Assembly (NCBI GenBank): GCA_964420875.1
Contig: CAYQUK010000004.1
Location: 1-39,857, forward strand
Length of the DNA stretch: 39,857 nt
Source of the DNA: JAUPVO01 sp964420875
GTDB taxonomy: Bacteria; Patescibacteriota; Minisyncoccia; Phycocordibacterales; UBA5272
Reading direction: 5' to 3'
Below the pieces are notes generated by a model, which saw only the letters and a program-made list of their open reading frames with translations, did not search any database and was not told the origin of the DNA. Below, piece by piece: positions 6,157 to 14,789 of the stretch (its first letter is position 1; the number at the start of each line of letters is the position of its first letter). The translations under genes and the position numbers were made by a program.

Positions 6157-8307
6157 CTATTCCAAATGTAATTCGTCAAAGCTGGCTAGTTTTTCTTGCA
6201 GCTCAGGAAAGTTCTCAAGATTAACGTCATTTTCAATTATTTCTTTGGCGTATATTTTTGACATCTCAACCAACTTTATATTTTTTAACGCCTCCATTGC
6301 TAGGTCACTCATACCGGACTGCTTACTGGACACTAGACTGCCTGGTCCACGCTCTGCCATGTCTATTTCAGCCAATTCAAAACCACTGTTGGTTTTTGAA
6401 AAATTGGTTAGCCTCTCTACAGTCTTGTCATTTTCACTATTGCTAAATAGATAGCACACAGATTGATGTTCTCCACGTCCTATGCGTCCACGCAGCTGAT
6501 GCAGCTGCGACAGTCCAAATCTATCAGCATCCTCAATTATCATTATGCTGGCATTTGGTATATTGACTCCAACTTCTACGACTGACGTACTAACTAGTAT
6601 ATCTATTTTCTTATCTTTAAATTCCATGATGACTTTTTCTTTTTCATCATTTTTAAGCTTGCTATGCATGGCTGCTATTTTTAACTTTGGGAATACTTTT
6701 TGCAAATGTATGATCTCACTCTCCACACTTTTTTTGTTACTGGACTCCTCTTCATTCTCAGATATTCTGGTGCATATTACATACACTTGTCTACCATTCT
6801 TGATCTCATCTTTTATGTGTTCGTAAACATCATCACGTGTGCTGTTCGTAGACAATACTGTTTGTATCGGTTTGCGGCCTTTGGGTAGCTCGTCGATAAT
6901 AGTGAGGTCTAGATCACCGAACAGTGCGAGGGCGAGAGTGCGGGGAATAGGGGTCGCAGTCATAGATAGTAGATGTGGTATCTCGGGGCGTTTGTCGCCA
7001 CGTTTGTGAGCTAGTGATTTACGAGCGTTAACGCCAAATCTATGCTGCTCATCTATTATTATTAGTGAGAGGTCTCGGAACTCTACTGACTTTTTTGTAA
7101 TGGCGTGAGTGCCTATTAGCATACTTATTTTTCCTTCCTCTACCCATTTGAGTAGTTGTGTGCGTGATACCTTTACTGGGCTATCTGATAGTTTAGATGG
7201 ATATTTTAAAGCTTTTGAACCAGAGAGATATCCTATTTCAATGCCTGTATGTTTTAGGAAATTTATAAAGCTTTCAAATTGCTGATAAGCTAATACTTCT
7301 GTTGGTGCTAGGTAGGCAACTTGTAACGGGGTGCCAGATTTCTTTTGGTCACGTTTACCAAGTATTGTTGCGTAAGCTGCTGCAGCCGCAACAAGAGTTT
7401 TACCGCTCCCCACATCACCTTCGAGTAGTCTTTGCATTGGTATTCCTTTACTCATATCTTTTAAAATATAATCCAGTGACCTAGTTTGAGCATTTGTAGG
7501 TGAGTAACCATGCATTTTGAAAAATGTATTCATATCAGGACTCGATACCACATATGCTGGTGATGCAGCAGACATTGCACGCTCACGAGATATTTTTAGC
7601 TGCACATAAAACATCTCCTCGAAAAGGAATCTTTTTCTAGCGACCAATGTCATCTTTTCATCGTTAGGAATATGTAGATGGAGGAAAGCCTCGCGTAGAC
7701 GAGGGAGATGCAATGCCTCGCGTATATGTTGTGGCAATGGGTCCTCAATATTTTCAAACTCTTTGGTCAATGCTATGCGTTTGACTATCTCATATATTAT
7801 GCGAGATGAGATGCCTTTTGTTTCTCTGTATACCGGGGTCAAGGCGTCACCATTAGATGTCTTTGCGAATAGTCCGTCGGACAGGTCTGGGACAGTGTCT
7901 ACTTTTTCTATAGATGGATTAGATAGTGATAGTTCGCCACCTTTTGATTGAGGTGTGCCTTTTATACAGACCAATGTATCCTCAGGATACATTTTCCCAA
8001 TATAGGGCTGATTGAACCAAAACAATTTTATCCTATTAACTCCATCAGAAACATAACCCTCAGTCATGGGTATTTTTGTGGTCCAAGATTTTCTGACTTT
8101 TACATTTGTTATCGATCCGTATATTGTCGCAGGTGTGCCAGCTGACAACCCGGCTATGTTTTGATTGTCTAGGTATGAGGCGTAACGCAAAGGCTGATAA
8201 CGTAATATATCCTCAAAGGTGTTCAGATTTAGTTTTTGTAAAGCGAGGCGTAAAGTCGGAGAGAGCTTGTATATGCTGCTAATCGTGGCGCTTTTTATGG
8301 AAGGCAT
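6157..8307 (-). CDS. recG: ATP-dependent DNA helicase RecG
   Basis: RecG remodels stalled replication forks and branch-migrates Holliday junctions. The 716-aa product has the full family length: an N-terminal wedge/OB domain (to about residue 240), then a superfamily 2 helicase with Walker A 'EGDVGSGKT' at 296-304, 'LAPTEVLA', the RecG-type DEQH box at D419-H422 ('DEQHRFGV'), 'MTATPIPRT', and the C-terminal domain with 'STSVVEVGVNIPNA' and 'QLHQLRGRIGRG'. The ATG at 8307-8305 overlaps the 3' end of the upstream membrane-protein gene by 29 nt, which suggests coupled expression. Identification is secure. Confidence 0.97.
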   Translation of the reverse strand: MPSIKSATISSIYKLSPTLRLALQKLNLNTFEDILRYQPLRYASYLDNQNIAGLSAGTPATIYGSITNVKVRKSWTTKIPMTEGYVSDGVNRIKLFWFNQPYIGKMYPEDTLVCIKGTPQSKGGELSLSNPSIEKVDTVPDLSDGLFAKTSNGDALTPVYRETKGISSRIIYEIVKRIALTKEFENIEDPLPQHIREALHLPRLREAFLHLHIPNDEKMTLVARKRFLFEEMFYVQLKISRERAMSAASPAYVVSSPDMNTFFKMHGYSPTNAQTRSLDYILKDMSKGIPMQRLLEGDVGSGKTLVAAAAAYATILGKRDQKKSGTPLQVAYLAPTEVLAYQQFESFINFLKHTGIEIGYLSGSKALKYPSKLSDSPVKVSRTQLLKWVEEGKISMLIGTHAITKKSVEFRDLSLIIIDEQHRFGVNARKSLAHKRGDKRPEIPHLLSMTATPIPRTLALALFGDLDLTIIDELPKGRKPIQTVLSTNSTRDDVYEHIKDEIKNGRQVYVICTRISENEEESSNKKSVESEIIHLQKVFPKLKIAAMHSKLKNDEKEKVIMEFKDKKIDILVSTSVVEVGVNIPNASIMIIEDADRFGLSQLHQLRGRIGRGEHQSVCYLFSNSENDKTVERLTNFSKTNSGFELAEIDMAERGPGSLVSSKQSGMSDLAMEALKNIKLVEMSKIYAKEIIENDVNLENFPELQEKLASFDELHLE

Positions 8308-8653
8308 AGTATATGATGAGGGCGATAGATATCAGTATCAATACTAACAATAATATGCTCGATAGTCCAAAATTTCCTGTCCCAAAATTAATATATAATT
8401 CACACCCCAATACTGCTAAAGCCATAGCTAGAGGAAGTACAGGTCTTGGCCATATTAAAATTAAAACTCCAAGCGCCACAAATGCACCGTACCATAAGTT
8501 GTATGCCAGTATTCCTGGCAAATATGAATCAGCGCAAGCAAATATCCCTGTATTTTTGTACGTTACTGCGGCGTTCAAAAGCTTGATAGTATTTGGATAT
8601 ATAAAATATATAGCAATAGCGAGTCGTATTAGAAACGGCCAAATGTTTTGCAT
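8279..8653 (-). CDS. Four-helix membrane protein, possibly DoxX-like
   Basis: A 124-aa protein with four hydrophobic segments, starting 'MQNIWPFLIRLAIAIYFIYPN' and ending in a basic tail 'YYAFHKKRHD'. The topology and the first-helix pattern R-L-A-x-x-x-Y-F resemble DoxX-type proteins, but no decisive motif is seen and the call is weak. The frame extends to 8680; the ATG at 8653 is preferred because a TATACT box ends exactly 6 nt upstream. The gene overlaps recG by 29 nt and is probably co-transcribed with it. Confidence 0.65.
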   Translation of the reverse strand: MQNIWPFLIRLAIAIYFIYPNTIKLLNAAVTYKNTGIFACADSYLPGILAYNLWYGAFVALGVLILIWPRPVLPLAMALAVLGCELYINFGTGNFGLSSILLLVLILISIALIIYYAFHKKRHD

Positions 8654-8659
8654 GTGTAC

Positions 8660-8665
8660 AGTATA
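8660..8665 (-). promoter_or_regulatory. -10 box of the membrane gene-recG operon, leaderless
   Basis: TATACT on the minus strand ends 6 nt before the ATG at 8653, predicting transcription from the start codon itself. It directly follows the terminator of the upstream giant gene. Confidence 0.6.
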
Positions 8666-8669
8666 CAAT

Positions 8670-8696
8670 AAAGGCCGCACCTTCGGTGCGGCCTTT
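8670..8696 (-). terminator. Terminator of the giant surface-protein gene
   Basis: A perfect 12-bp stem AAAGGCCGCACC/GGTGCGGCCTTT with a 3-nt loop, 20 nt after the minus-strand stop at 8716. The U-tract is short, so termination efficiency is uncertain. Confidence 0.75.
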
Positions 8697-8715
8697 ATAT
8701 TCCATCTGTTAATAA

Positions 8716-11700
8716 TTATTGTTCTCCTTGGCAGGCAGTGCGGGCATCTATGGCTACAGTCGTTGTCACACCTTGGTGTACACAGCTGAGGCTGAATCTA
8801 GTATTATCACGTATTTGTATACGAGGTAGCTCACCAACACTATTACCGTTAGCATCCAATGTGCTAAATACAGTCGAGGTGGTATTGCCTGCTCGCGTAT
8901 CAGCTAAGCCGTTCGCCCCAACTCCTCTTATTACATAGTCACTAGAGTTTAGTTTTGCTCTCACTGCAGATATACCTGTCGCTATACCAGATTGCTGGCT
9001 GCCAGGGTATTGGCTTAACGGTTTAGTTGTTGTTGCGTCCAAGGTACAGTTTTTACCTACTGGATTGTTGACTGTCCACGCTAGCGCCACTTTTCCACCA
9101 CCACACACCACTGTTTGAGGGTATACGGTGAATTTGTTTACTGTGGCTGGTTGGCGAGAGAGTATAGGTATATTTGTTGTTTGTAAATAGACCTGAGATC
9201 CACCTATACATTCGAATTGTATCGGAGCATAGCTAAGACTCTGATTAGAATTTGTTGCAAAGTAAGTGATTTTATTTGTCATTGTTCCGCTGTATGTGAG
9301 GCTGTTATAAGGTACTATCAAGCCGTTAGCTGTTGAAGTAGAGAAGGATGTGTTGTATAGATTGTAAGATGTTGAGTTATCACAGCTTATGTACAAATCA
9401 AACGCGTCAGTCCCAGCGAGAGGGTTTGGTACTGCAACTAGTGACCCACTAGGGACTAGGGTGTTGCTGAGATTTAGTGTCAGTGTTTTTGTTGATACCC
9501 CATCACCTGCTGTTATTACCCATCTACCCCCACCATTCAGTGGCATATCTGGTAGTCCAACACTACTGTTTAGGCTTACACCACTAGTTCCGCTTGTTAG
9601 TCTGTACATTGAATATGTACTGTCACAGCCACCAGTATTAGAACAGCTATATTTTAGTGTTCCTCCAGAGAATGCAGCATCATAAAATTGCACATTCCAT
9701 GTTGTTGCATTTGCTATGTTGTAACTTAGGTTTGCAAAGTACCCATCACTAGTCATACTACTTGTTTGTGCTGATGATCCAGTCACTACAGCAGTTGTCG
9801 GTATAGATGACCCATTGTTTCCACCTATGCTACCGTAAACTTGTAGACCAGTATCAGGGTATATATCATTATCTATGTTGCCAGGAATGTTTGATGATTT
9901 ACATACCAGCTCATACGTTCCACCCAAATTAGGGAGGAGTACAGAGTAGCTAGCTACTTGATTTGTGTTCCATGTCTTTGGGTAATTAGATAGTGATGTT
10001 CCGTTACGCTTGATATCCATGTAGTCAAAATCTCTTGTGCATGTAAAACGGAGGCTTCCATTCACGTCAGGTGGAGTGATTACTGCGGTGGTAGGTATAT
10101 AGACTTGCACTGAGCTAGAGTTGGTTGTTGTTAATCTTGCTGGTGCCGTTGTATCTTTACATGTTACAGACCAACCAACAGCATTTGTTCCCAGTCTAGA
10201 GCTTCTAAGCCATGTAAAGTTTGGATTATCAGGTGACATAGTGTAGCTGTATTGATAGCCTCCAGATATGGGTGTACCAGTTATACCTCCGGCCCATGTT
10301 GCAGAGCCGTCATAGTTTTTAAGATCGCAGCTATTCCCATCAGATCTCCATGATGTTACCGCAGGTGTACCGCTAGCGACAAGCGGGCTGTTCATGTTGT
10401 TTACTACGATGGCCGGCGGGACATTTACACTGTTAACAACTTGTCCTGTATATATGAGACCGCTATTTCTTGTACATGTTAATGTGTACGTGTATGTAGA
10501 TGTCGACACTCCTGGTGTTATTGCAGAATCAGTGTTTGTTGCTCCCCATATAGACCCGCTAGCCCAAATAGGCGAAGATGTCCAAGCGGGAGATCTAGCT
10601 AATGTATAAGCTGTAGAGTTTGTAGGACATGTTGTCATTATGTCAGGTAGTGTTGCTGTAGATGATGCGTACCCAACAGTCATGTTCATAGGTGTGCTGG
10701 TCGCATAGGCAGGTAGTGAGCCGTATACACCAAGACACTCTATTGTGTATTGTGCCCCCTGGATGAACGGGAATGTTCCTGTGAGTGTCTGAGGGTAGCT
10801 ATCCAGCACACTAGATTTTCTGATAGTTCCAGCTAGTCTACCGACGAATAGCTCACCAGTAGGGGCTATTGCCATACCCATAGGGCCAGACAGCCCAGTC
10901 ATAACAGTAGATGTAGAAGATCCACCTGCATTAATGCGTGTGATAGTTCCTGCAGAATAACTAGACACATACATGTTATTTGATGTATCTGTAACTATAC
11001 CAAATCCCGGATCATACATTGTCATTAAACTAGAAACAGATCCAGCTGATGTAACTTGATATACCACATAAGACTTTGGAACGACATATAAATAATTGTT
11101 AACTGGTGATATTGTCATTCCATTTATTCCCAAAGAGCCAGTATTTGGTATGCTAGCAAACCAAGCTACTGATCCGTTAGGGAATATTTTTGTTATCTCG
11201 TTATTTACATTGTTAGCCATATACACGTTATTCGAACTATCAACAACAAGATGTAGCGGCTGAGTAAATCCAGACGACAGGACACTTACAACTCCTCCTG
11301 TGGTTACTTTGTAAACATTCCCATTGCCTAGGTCGGCAACATATAACATTCCATCAGATCCAAAGGCTACACCTTTTGCATTATTAAATCCTGATGCAAA
11401 AGTTGTTCTCGACCCATCTGCAGGATTCATTTTTTGTATCGTTGTACCACCAGAAACATAGATATATCCATCAGGGCCAGTAGCCATAGCTGACCCAGCT
11501 GATCCAGATACAGTCACAAGATCTGCTGATGTGACAGTTGGGTATGTTAGTCTGGCGTTAACATAAGACAGGTCGGTCGAGTTTATAGACCCGTTATTAT
11601 TTCTATCCCAAGGGAAATTGATACCGTTACTGACTTGTCCAGAAAGTGAGTTGTTCTGGTAGTCTGTTTTAAATCTAACAAGATAATTATCCAGCGCTGT

Positions 11701-14664
11701 TTGAGGTGTTGTTGTGGCAGTGTAGATATATTGGCCATTAGATAGAGACTGAGTTATTCCACCAGTTGAAACTATTTTTACTCCGGTTGAATTTGAGCAC
11801 TGGTATCTCATTAGGGTAGGTGTTGGATTTCTTTCTAGAGATACTGACGGCGCGCCATCTACAACAACTGTAACATTGCCTAGAGCTTGTACTGTAGAAG
11901 CTGGTGTAGGTATAGTACATTTTACAGTGTAACCGTAACCAGAAGGGTTAACAGGTAACGTTGCAGGTGATGGGTTAATTGTAAATGTACTATTATGGCT
12001 AGCTGTAGGGGTTATTGTTACATTGTCCAGGAAGAGTGTCTGCGCTGAAGATGTTCCGCCTGTTAGGCTTACTGTATGAGCTCCAGCAGAGAGATCTAAG
12101 TTATATGTTGTAAATGTAGAGAATGATCCAGCTGGCATACTTGCATACGGCACTGCCATGACTGTATTGCCATCAACCTTTACTACCAAGTCATTCATAG
12201 ATGATGCTCCTGCGCGCGCTGCCATGACTGAGATTTGATATGTTCCACCACCAAATGTTACGGATTGGCTTATTGATCCAGAGTTACCTCGAATAAATGC
12301 GTATTGTGAACCGTTCTCATTTGTTGTACTCCAACCATTCCAACCATCTCGCATTATTCCAGTTCCTGTATCGCTTCCTGCCGGTGCTGCGGTTCCTGAT
12401 CTTGAACCTGTAAATGTCCATGTTGCGCCACTCGGGTTCCATTGTCCAGAGTTGGCGGCGAGAGCCGGAGCCTCAAAGCTTGCATTACCAACAGTGGGAC
12501 TAATAGTAGATATAGATTGTGCAGACACACCAGATATTTCTGTTGTTCCTGTGTAGTCATAGAGGTCACATGTAGCTACTTGACCAGCTGGTATGGCAGT
12601 TACATTATATTTTAATCCAGCAGTACTGCCATACTGTACAGACATAGGCAAATTAACCCACGTTACCCCTGTCGAAGGGCAGGCAGATGTTGTGAATGAT
12701 AATTTAGATCCATATGTAGATCCAGCTTCGCCGCGGAATTGATATGTTGTTCCGCAAGATAGAGAAGATAGGACTACAGAGTATGATCCATTCGCATTTA
12801 CTGTTGCTCCTGGATTTGTCGTAGAGTATGTATTTATTATCGTTGTGCCATCACTTTGATAAAGTTTTACTGCGGCCCCCACAGGAGAGCTATTGTAGTT
12901 AGAAACAGTGAATGATAACGTTGCGCCACCAGTTGTTATACTTGTCGCTGCGTTTGTGGTAACAGTTATTGGGCTAGCCGCTGGTGTTGTCACATCACAA
13001 CTCATAACGTCACCCTGTACTCCATCGCTGTATGGATGTTGACACCACAATGTTGTACTGTATGTTGTGCTCGGTGATTTGCCTGATGATGAATAGCTAC
13101 CTGTCGGTGACGTCATTTGCCATGTACTCTGATTCGGACCCCATATATATGTAGTCGGTGCACCAAATGCAACTCCGCAGTCCCAGCTATAATCAAATGA
13201 CGATGATGTTAAGTTAGAATATGATATTGTCATTCCATTTTGTTCACAAGATAGACCAGGCGTAACACAGCTTGACCCATTCCATGTCTGACCTACAGGA
13301 CAGTCGCATCCTCTAGTGCTGGTGTTGTATGTTCTCGGCGCCGGACATGTACATGACGGATGATATGTACCAGTTGTTCCTGCTGGACACAGCTCCTGAC
13401 AGCTTGACCCATTCCATCCCTGTCCTGCTGGACAGACACAGCTTGACCCATTCCATGTTCTCGGCGCTGGACATGTACAAGTATTAGATCCAGAGTTATA
13501 CGATGCCGGTGCTGGACAGGTACAACTAGTTGCATATGTTCCTGTAGATCCAGCAGGGCATGGTGTACGACATGTTGATGTACCACCATCCCAGTTTTGC
13601 CCTCCTGGGCACGCACAGCTGTTTGATCCAGAGTTATAGACTTGCCCCCCTGGACATGTACATGATGGGTATGTTCCAGATGGTGATGTGCCCCCAGCTC
13701 CAGTACCAGCACTACATGATACAGAGGAATTACAAACACATGAACTATAGTCAAAGGTTTTACAGTTATATTTTGTATCAGTTAGGGACACCAATCCTGC
13801 CGTGCCCGCCGTACCAACCGGACACGTTACAGCTAGACGCGATGGTTCACCGCAGAAAAAGTCTGTGAACATGGCTGTTACACCAGGATCAGACGACACC
13901 TGCGAACCACTAGATTGATATCTGTTGTATGTTGGTCCGCTCGGTGTACATGTGTATGATTGTTGAGGTATACCTGCCGCATATATATCAGCCAGTATTG
14001 ATGACCCCTGTGTAGATCCATTTACCAGCTTTACATAGGCCCCTTGAGATGATGAATTAAAATTACCAACAGTGATGTTTTGATTGTATGTTGGGATGAG
14101 GCTGTTGTATGCGATAGACGAGACTACTGACACACAGCTCGTGCCATTTTTTGCACATTGCCATATCGATGCATTGGTCACTCCAGAGTTCACACTGTAT
14201 GTCAGCTGTACAGTACATGTTCCTCCTGGTGTACCAGTACACACTCCATTATTGTTGGCAGTCAGTGTTCCTTCGGGTGATGTCCCAATAACAACTGAAC
14301 AAATGTTGTTTGAGCTATTGTAAGAGTACCCAGAATTCGCCACGCAGCTAGGGTATGTCCCCGGACAGTTAGCTGGGCAGACTACTGGTGCAGCCTGGTC
14401 ACAAGAGTATATTGTCCCGGGGTGTAATATGGCACCTCCAGCACAACTTTGTGCACAGTCTGACTCTCCTTCGGATATGTTGCCGTTACCGCCAATAGAC
14501 AGACATTGGCTAGGTGTGGGCGCCTGCCCACATATTACCCAGCCACCACGAGTACCACTCTGACATATTTGGCTAGAGTGGAACAAATAGGCAGCAGCCT
14601 TGTCAAGATGCCACATTGATAAAGTCAATAATAATGCAAATACAACACCAATAATTTTTTTCAT
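8716..14664 (-). CDS. Giant secreted multidomain surface protein
   Basis: A 1982-aa exported protein, the longest in the window. A signal peptide ('MKKIIGVVFALLLTLSMW...KAAA') opens it. Then follow a Cys-rich region (about residues 330-475) with a repeated CPAG/CTCPAP/YN/CxCPxGQxWNGSSC pattern, fibronectin/Ig-like segments, a jelly-roll-like segment resembling DUF642/carbohydrate-binding domains ('VGNASFEAP', 'AFIRGNSGSISQSVTF', about 728-886), an EF-hand/dockerin-like 'DRNNNGSINSTDL' (about 1020-1032), an NHL-type beta-propeller (about 1046-1288, repeated 'GPDGYIYVSG', 'GSDGMLYVADLGNGNVYKV'), and Cys-containing Ig-like repeats to the end. No LPXTG or C-terminal membrane anchor is seen. Probably a host- or surface-binding adhesin; this is inference. 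The start at 14664 fits the signal peptide and a TATAAA box 7 nt upstream. Confidence 0.8.
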   Translation of the reverse strand: MKKIIGVVFALLLTLSMWHLDKAAAYLFHSSQICQSGTRGGWVICGQAPTPSQCLSIGGNGNISEGESDCAQSCAGGAILHPGTIYSCDQAAPVVCPANCPGTYPSCVANSGYSYNSSNNICSVVIGTSPEGTLTANNNGVCTGTPGGTCTVQLTYSVNSGVTNASIWQCAKNGTSCVSVVSSIAYNSLIPTYNQNITVGNFNSSSQGAYVKLVNGSTQGSSILADIYAAGIPQQSYTCTPSGPTYNRYQSSGSQVSSDPGVTAMFTDFFCGEPSRLAVTCPVGTAGTAGLVSLTDTKYNCKTFDYSSCVCNSSVSCSAGTGAGGTSPSGTYPSCTCPGGQVYNSGSNSCACPGGQNWDGGTSTCRTPCPAGSTGTYATSCTCPAPASYNSGSNTCTCPAPRTWNGSSCVCPAGQGWNGSSCQELCPAGTTGTYHPSCTCPAPRTYNTSTRGCDCPVGQTWNGSSCVTPGLSCEQNGMTISYSNLTSSSFDYSWDCGVAFGAPTTYIWGPNQSTWQMTSPTGSYSSSGKSPSTTYSTTLWCQHPYSDGVQGDVMSCDVTTPAASPITVTTNAATSITTGGATLSFTVSNYNSSPVGAAVKLYQSDGTTIINTYSTTNPGATVNANGSYSVVLSSLSCGTTYQFRGEAGSTYGSKLSFTTSACPSTGVTWVNLPMSVQYGSTAGLKYNVTAIPAGQVATCDLYDYTGTTEISGVSAQSISTISPTVGNASFEAPALAANSGQWNPSGATWTFTGSRSGTAAPAGSDTGTGIMRDGWNGWSTTNENGSQYAFIRGNSGSISQSVTFGGGTYQISVMAARAGASSMNDLVVKVDGNTVMAVPYASMPAGSFSTFTTYNLDLSAGAHTVSLTGGTSSAQTLFLDNVTITPTASHNSTFTINPSPATLPVNPSGYGYTVKCTIPTPASTVQALGNVTVVVDGAPSVSLERNPTPTLMRYQCSNSTGVKIVSTGGITQSLSNGQYIYTATTTPQTALDNYLVRFKTDYQNNSLSGQVSNGINFPWDRNNNGSINSTDLSYVNARLTYPTVTSADLVTVSGSAGSAMATGPDGYIYVSGGTTIQKMNPADGSRTTFASGFNNAKGVAFGSDGMLYVADLGNGNVYKVTTGGVVSVLSSGFTQPLHLVVDSSNNVYMANNVNNEITKIFPNGSVAWFASIPNTGSLGINGMTISPVNNYLYVVPKSYVVYQVTSAGSVSSLMTMYDPGFGIVTDTSNNMYVSSYSAGTITRINAGGSSTSTVMTGLSGPMGMAIAPTGELFVGRLAGTIRKSSVLDSYPQTLTGTFPFIQGAQYTIECLGVYGSLPAYATSTPMNMTVGYASSTATLPDIMTTCPTNSTAYTLARSPAWTSSPIWASGSIWGATNTDSAITPGVSTSTYTYTLTCTRNSGLIYTGQVVNSVNVPPAIVVNNMNSPLVASGTPAVTSWRSDGNSCDLKNYDGSATWAGGITGTPISGGYQYSYTMSPDNPNFTWLRSSRLGTNAVGWSVTCKDTTAPARLTTTNSSSVQVYIPTTAVITPPDVNGSLRFTCTRDFDYMDIKRNGTSLSNYPKTWNTNQVASYSVLLPNLGGTYELVCKSSNIPGNIDNDIYPDTGLQVYGSIGGNNGSSIPTTAVVTGSSAQTSSMTSDGYFANLSYNIANATTWNVQFYDAAFSGGTLKYSCSNTGGCDSTYSMYRLTSGTSGVSLNSSVGLPDMPLNGGGRWVITAGDGVSTKTLTLNLSNTLVPSGSLVAVPNPLAGTDAFDLYISCDNSTSYNLYNTSFSTSTANGLIVPYNSLTYSGTMTNKITYFATNSNQSLSYAPIQFECIGGSQVYLQTTNIPILSRQPATVNKFTVYPQTVVCGGGKVALAWTVNNPVGKNCTLDATTTKPLSQYPGSQQSGIATGISAVRAKLNSSDYVIRGVGANGLADTRAGNTTSTVFSTLDANGNSVGELPRIQIRDNTRFSLSCVHQGVTTTVAIDARTACQGEQ

Positions 14665-14671
14665 AAATGTA

Positions 14672-14677
14672 TTTATA
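14672..14677 (-). promoter_or_regulatory. Candidate -10 box of the giant gene
   Basis: TATAAA on the minus strand ends 7 nt before the chosen ATG. A second box, TATACT, lies at 14677-14682 (12 nt from the ATG), so the exact element is uncertain. Confidence 0.4.
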
Positions 14678-14728
14678 GTATAAAGACTTTTTGACATATT
14701 CGTCTGTGGATAGTGGAGTATTAACACC

Positions 14729-14756
14729 TTGACAAAACAGGTAAATAGTGTATACT
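14729..14756 (+). promoter_or_regulatory. Promoter of the beta-lactamase-fold gene
   Basis: TTGACA (14729-14734), a 16-nt spacer and TATACT (14751-14756). The same -35 with the same spacing and -10 recurs before the orphan gene at 19350. The predicted leader is about 27 nt and carries AAGGAGG at 14778-14784, 5 nt before the ATG. Confidence 0.75.
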
Positions 14757-14789
14757 GTGTATAGTACAATTCCTTCTAAGGAGGACGAC

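Noticed and set aside
9389..9685. Long plus-strand frames inside the giant gene (also 10394-10609, 14084-14323)
   Set aside because: Antisense shadows of a well-supported minus-strand coding region with domain structure and signal peptide.
13250..13700. Repeated GGACATGTACA-like and GACCCATTCCA-like units, at first reminiscent of a repeat array
   Set aside because: The units are irregular in spacing and match codons of the Cys-rich repeats of the giant protein on the minus strand; this is not a CRISPR.
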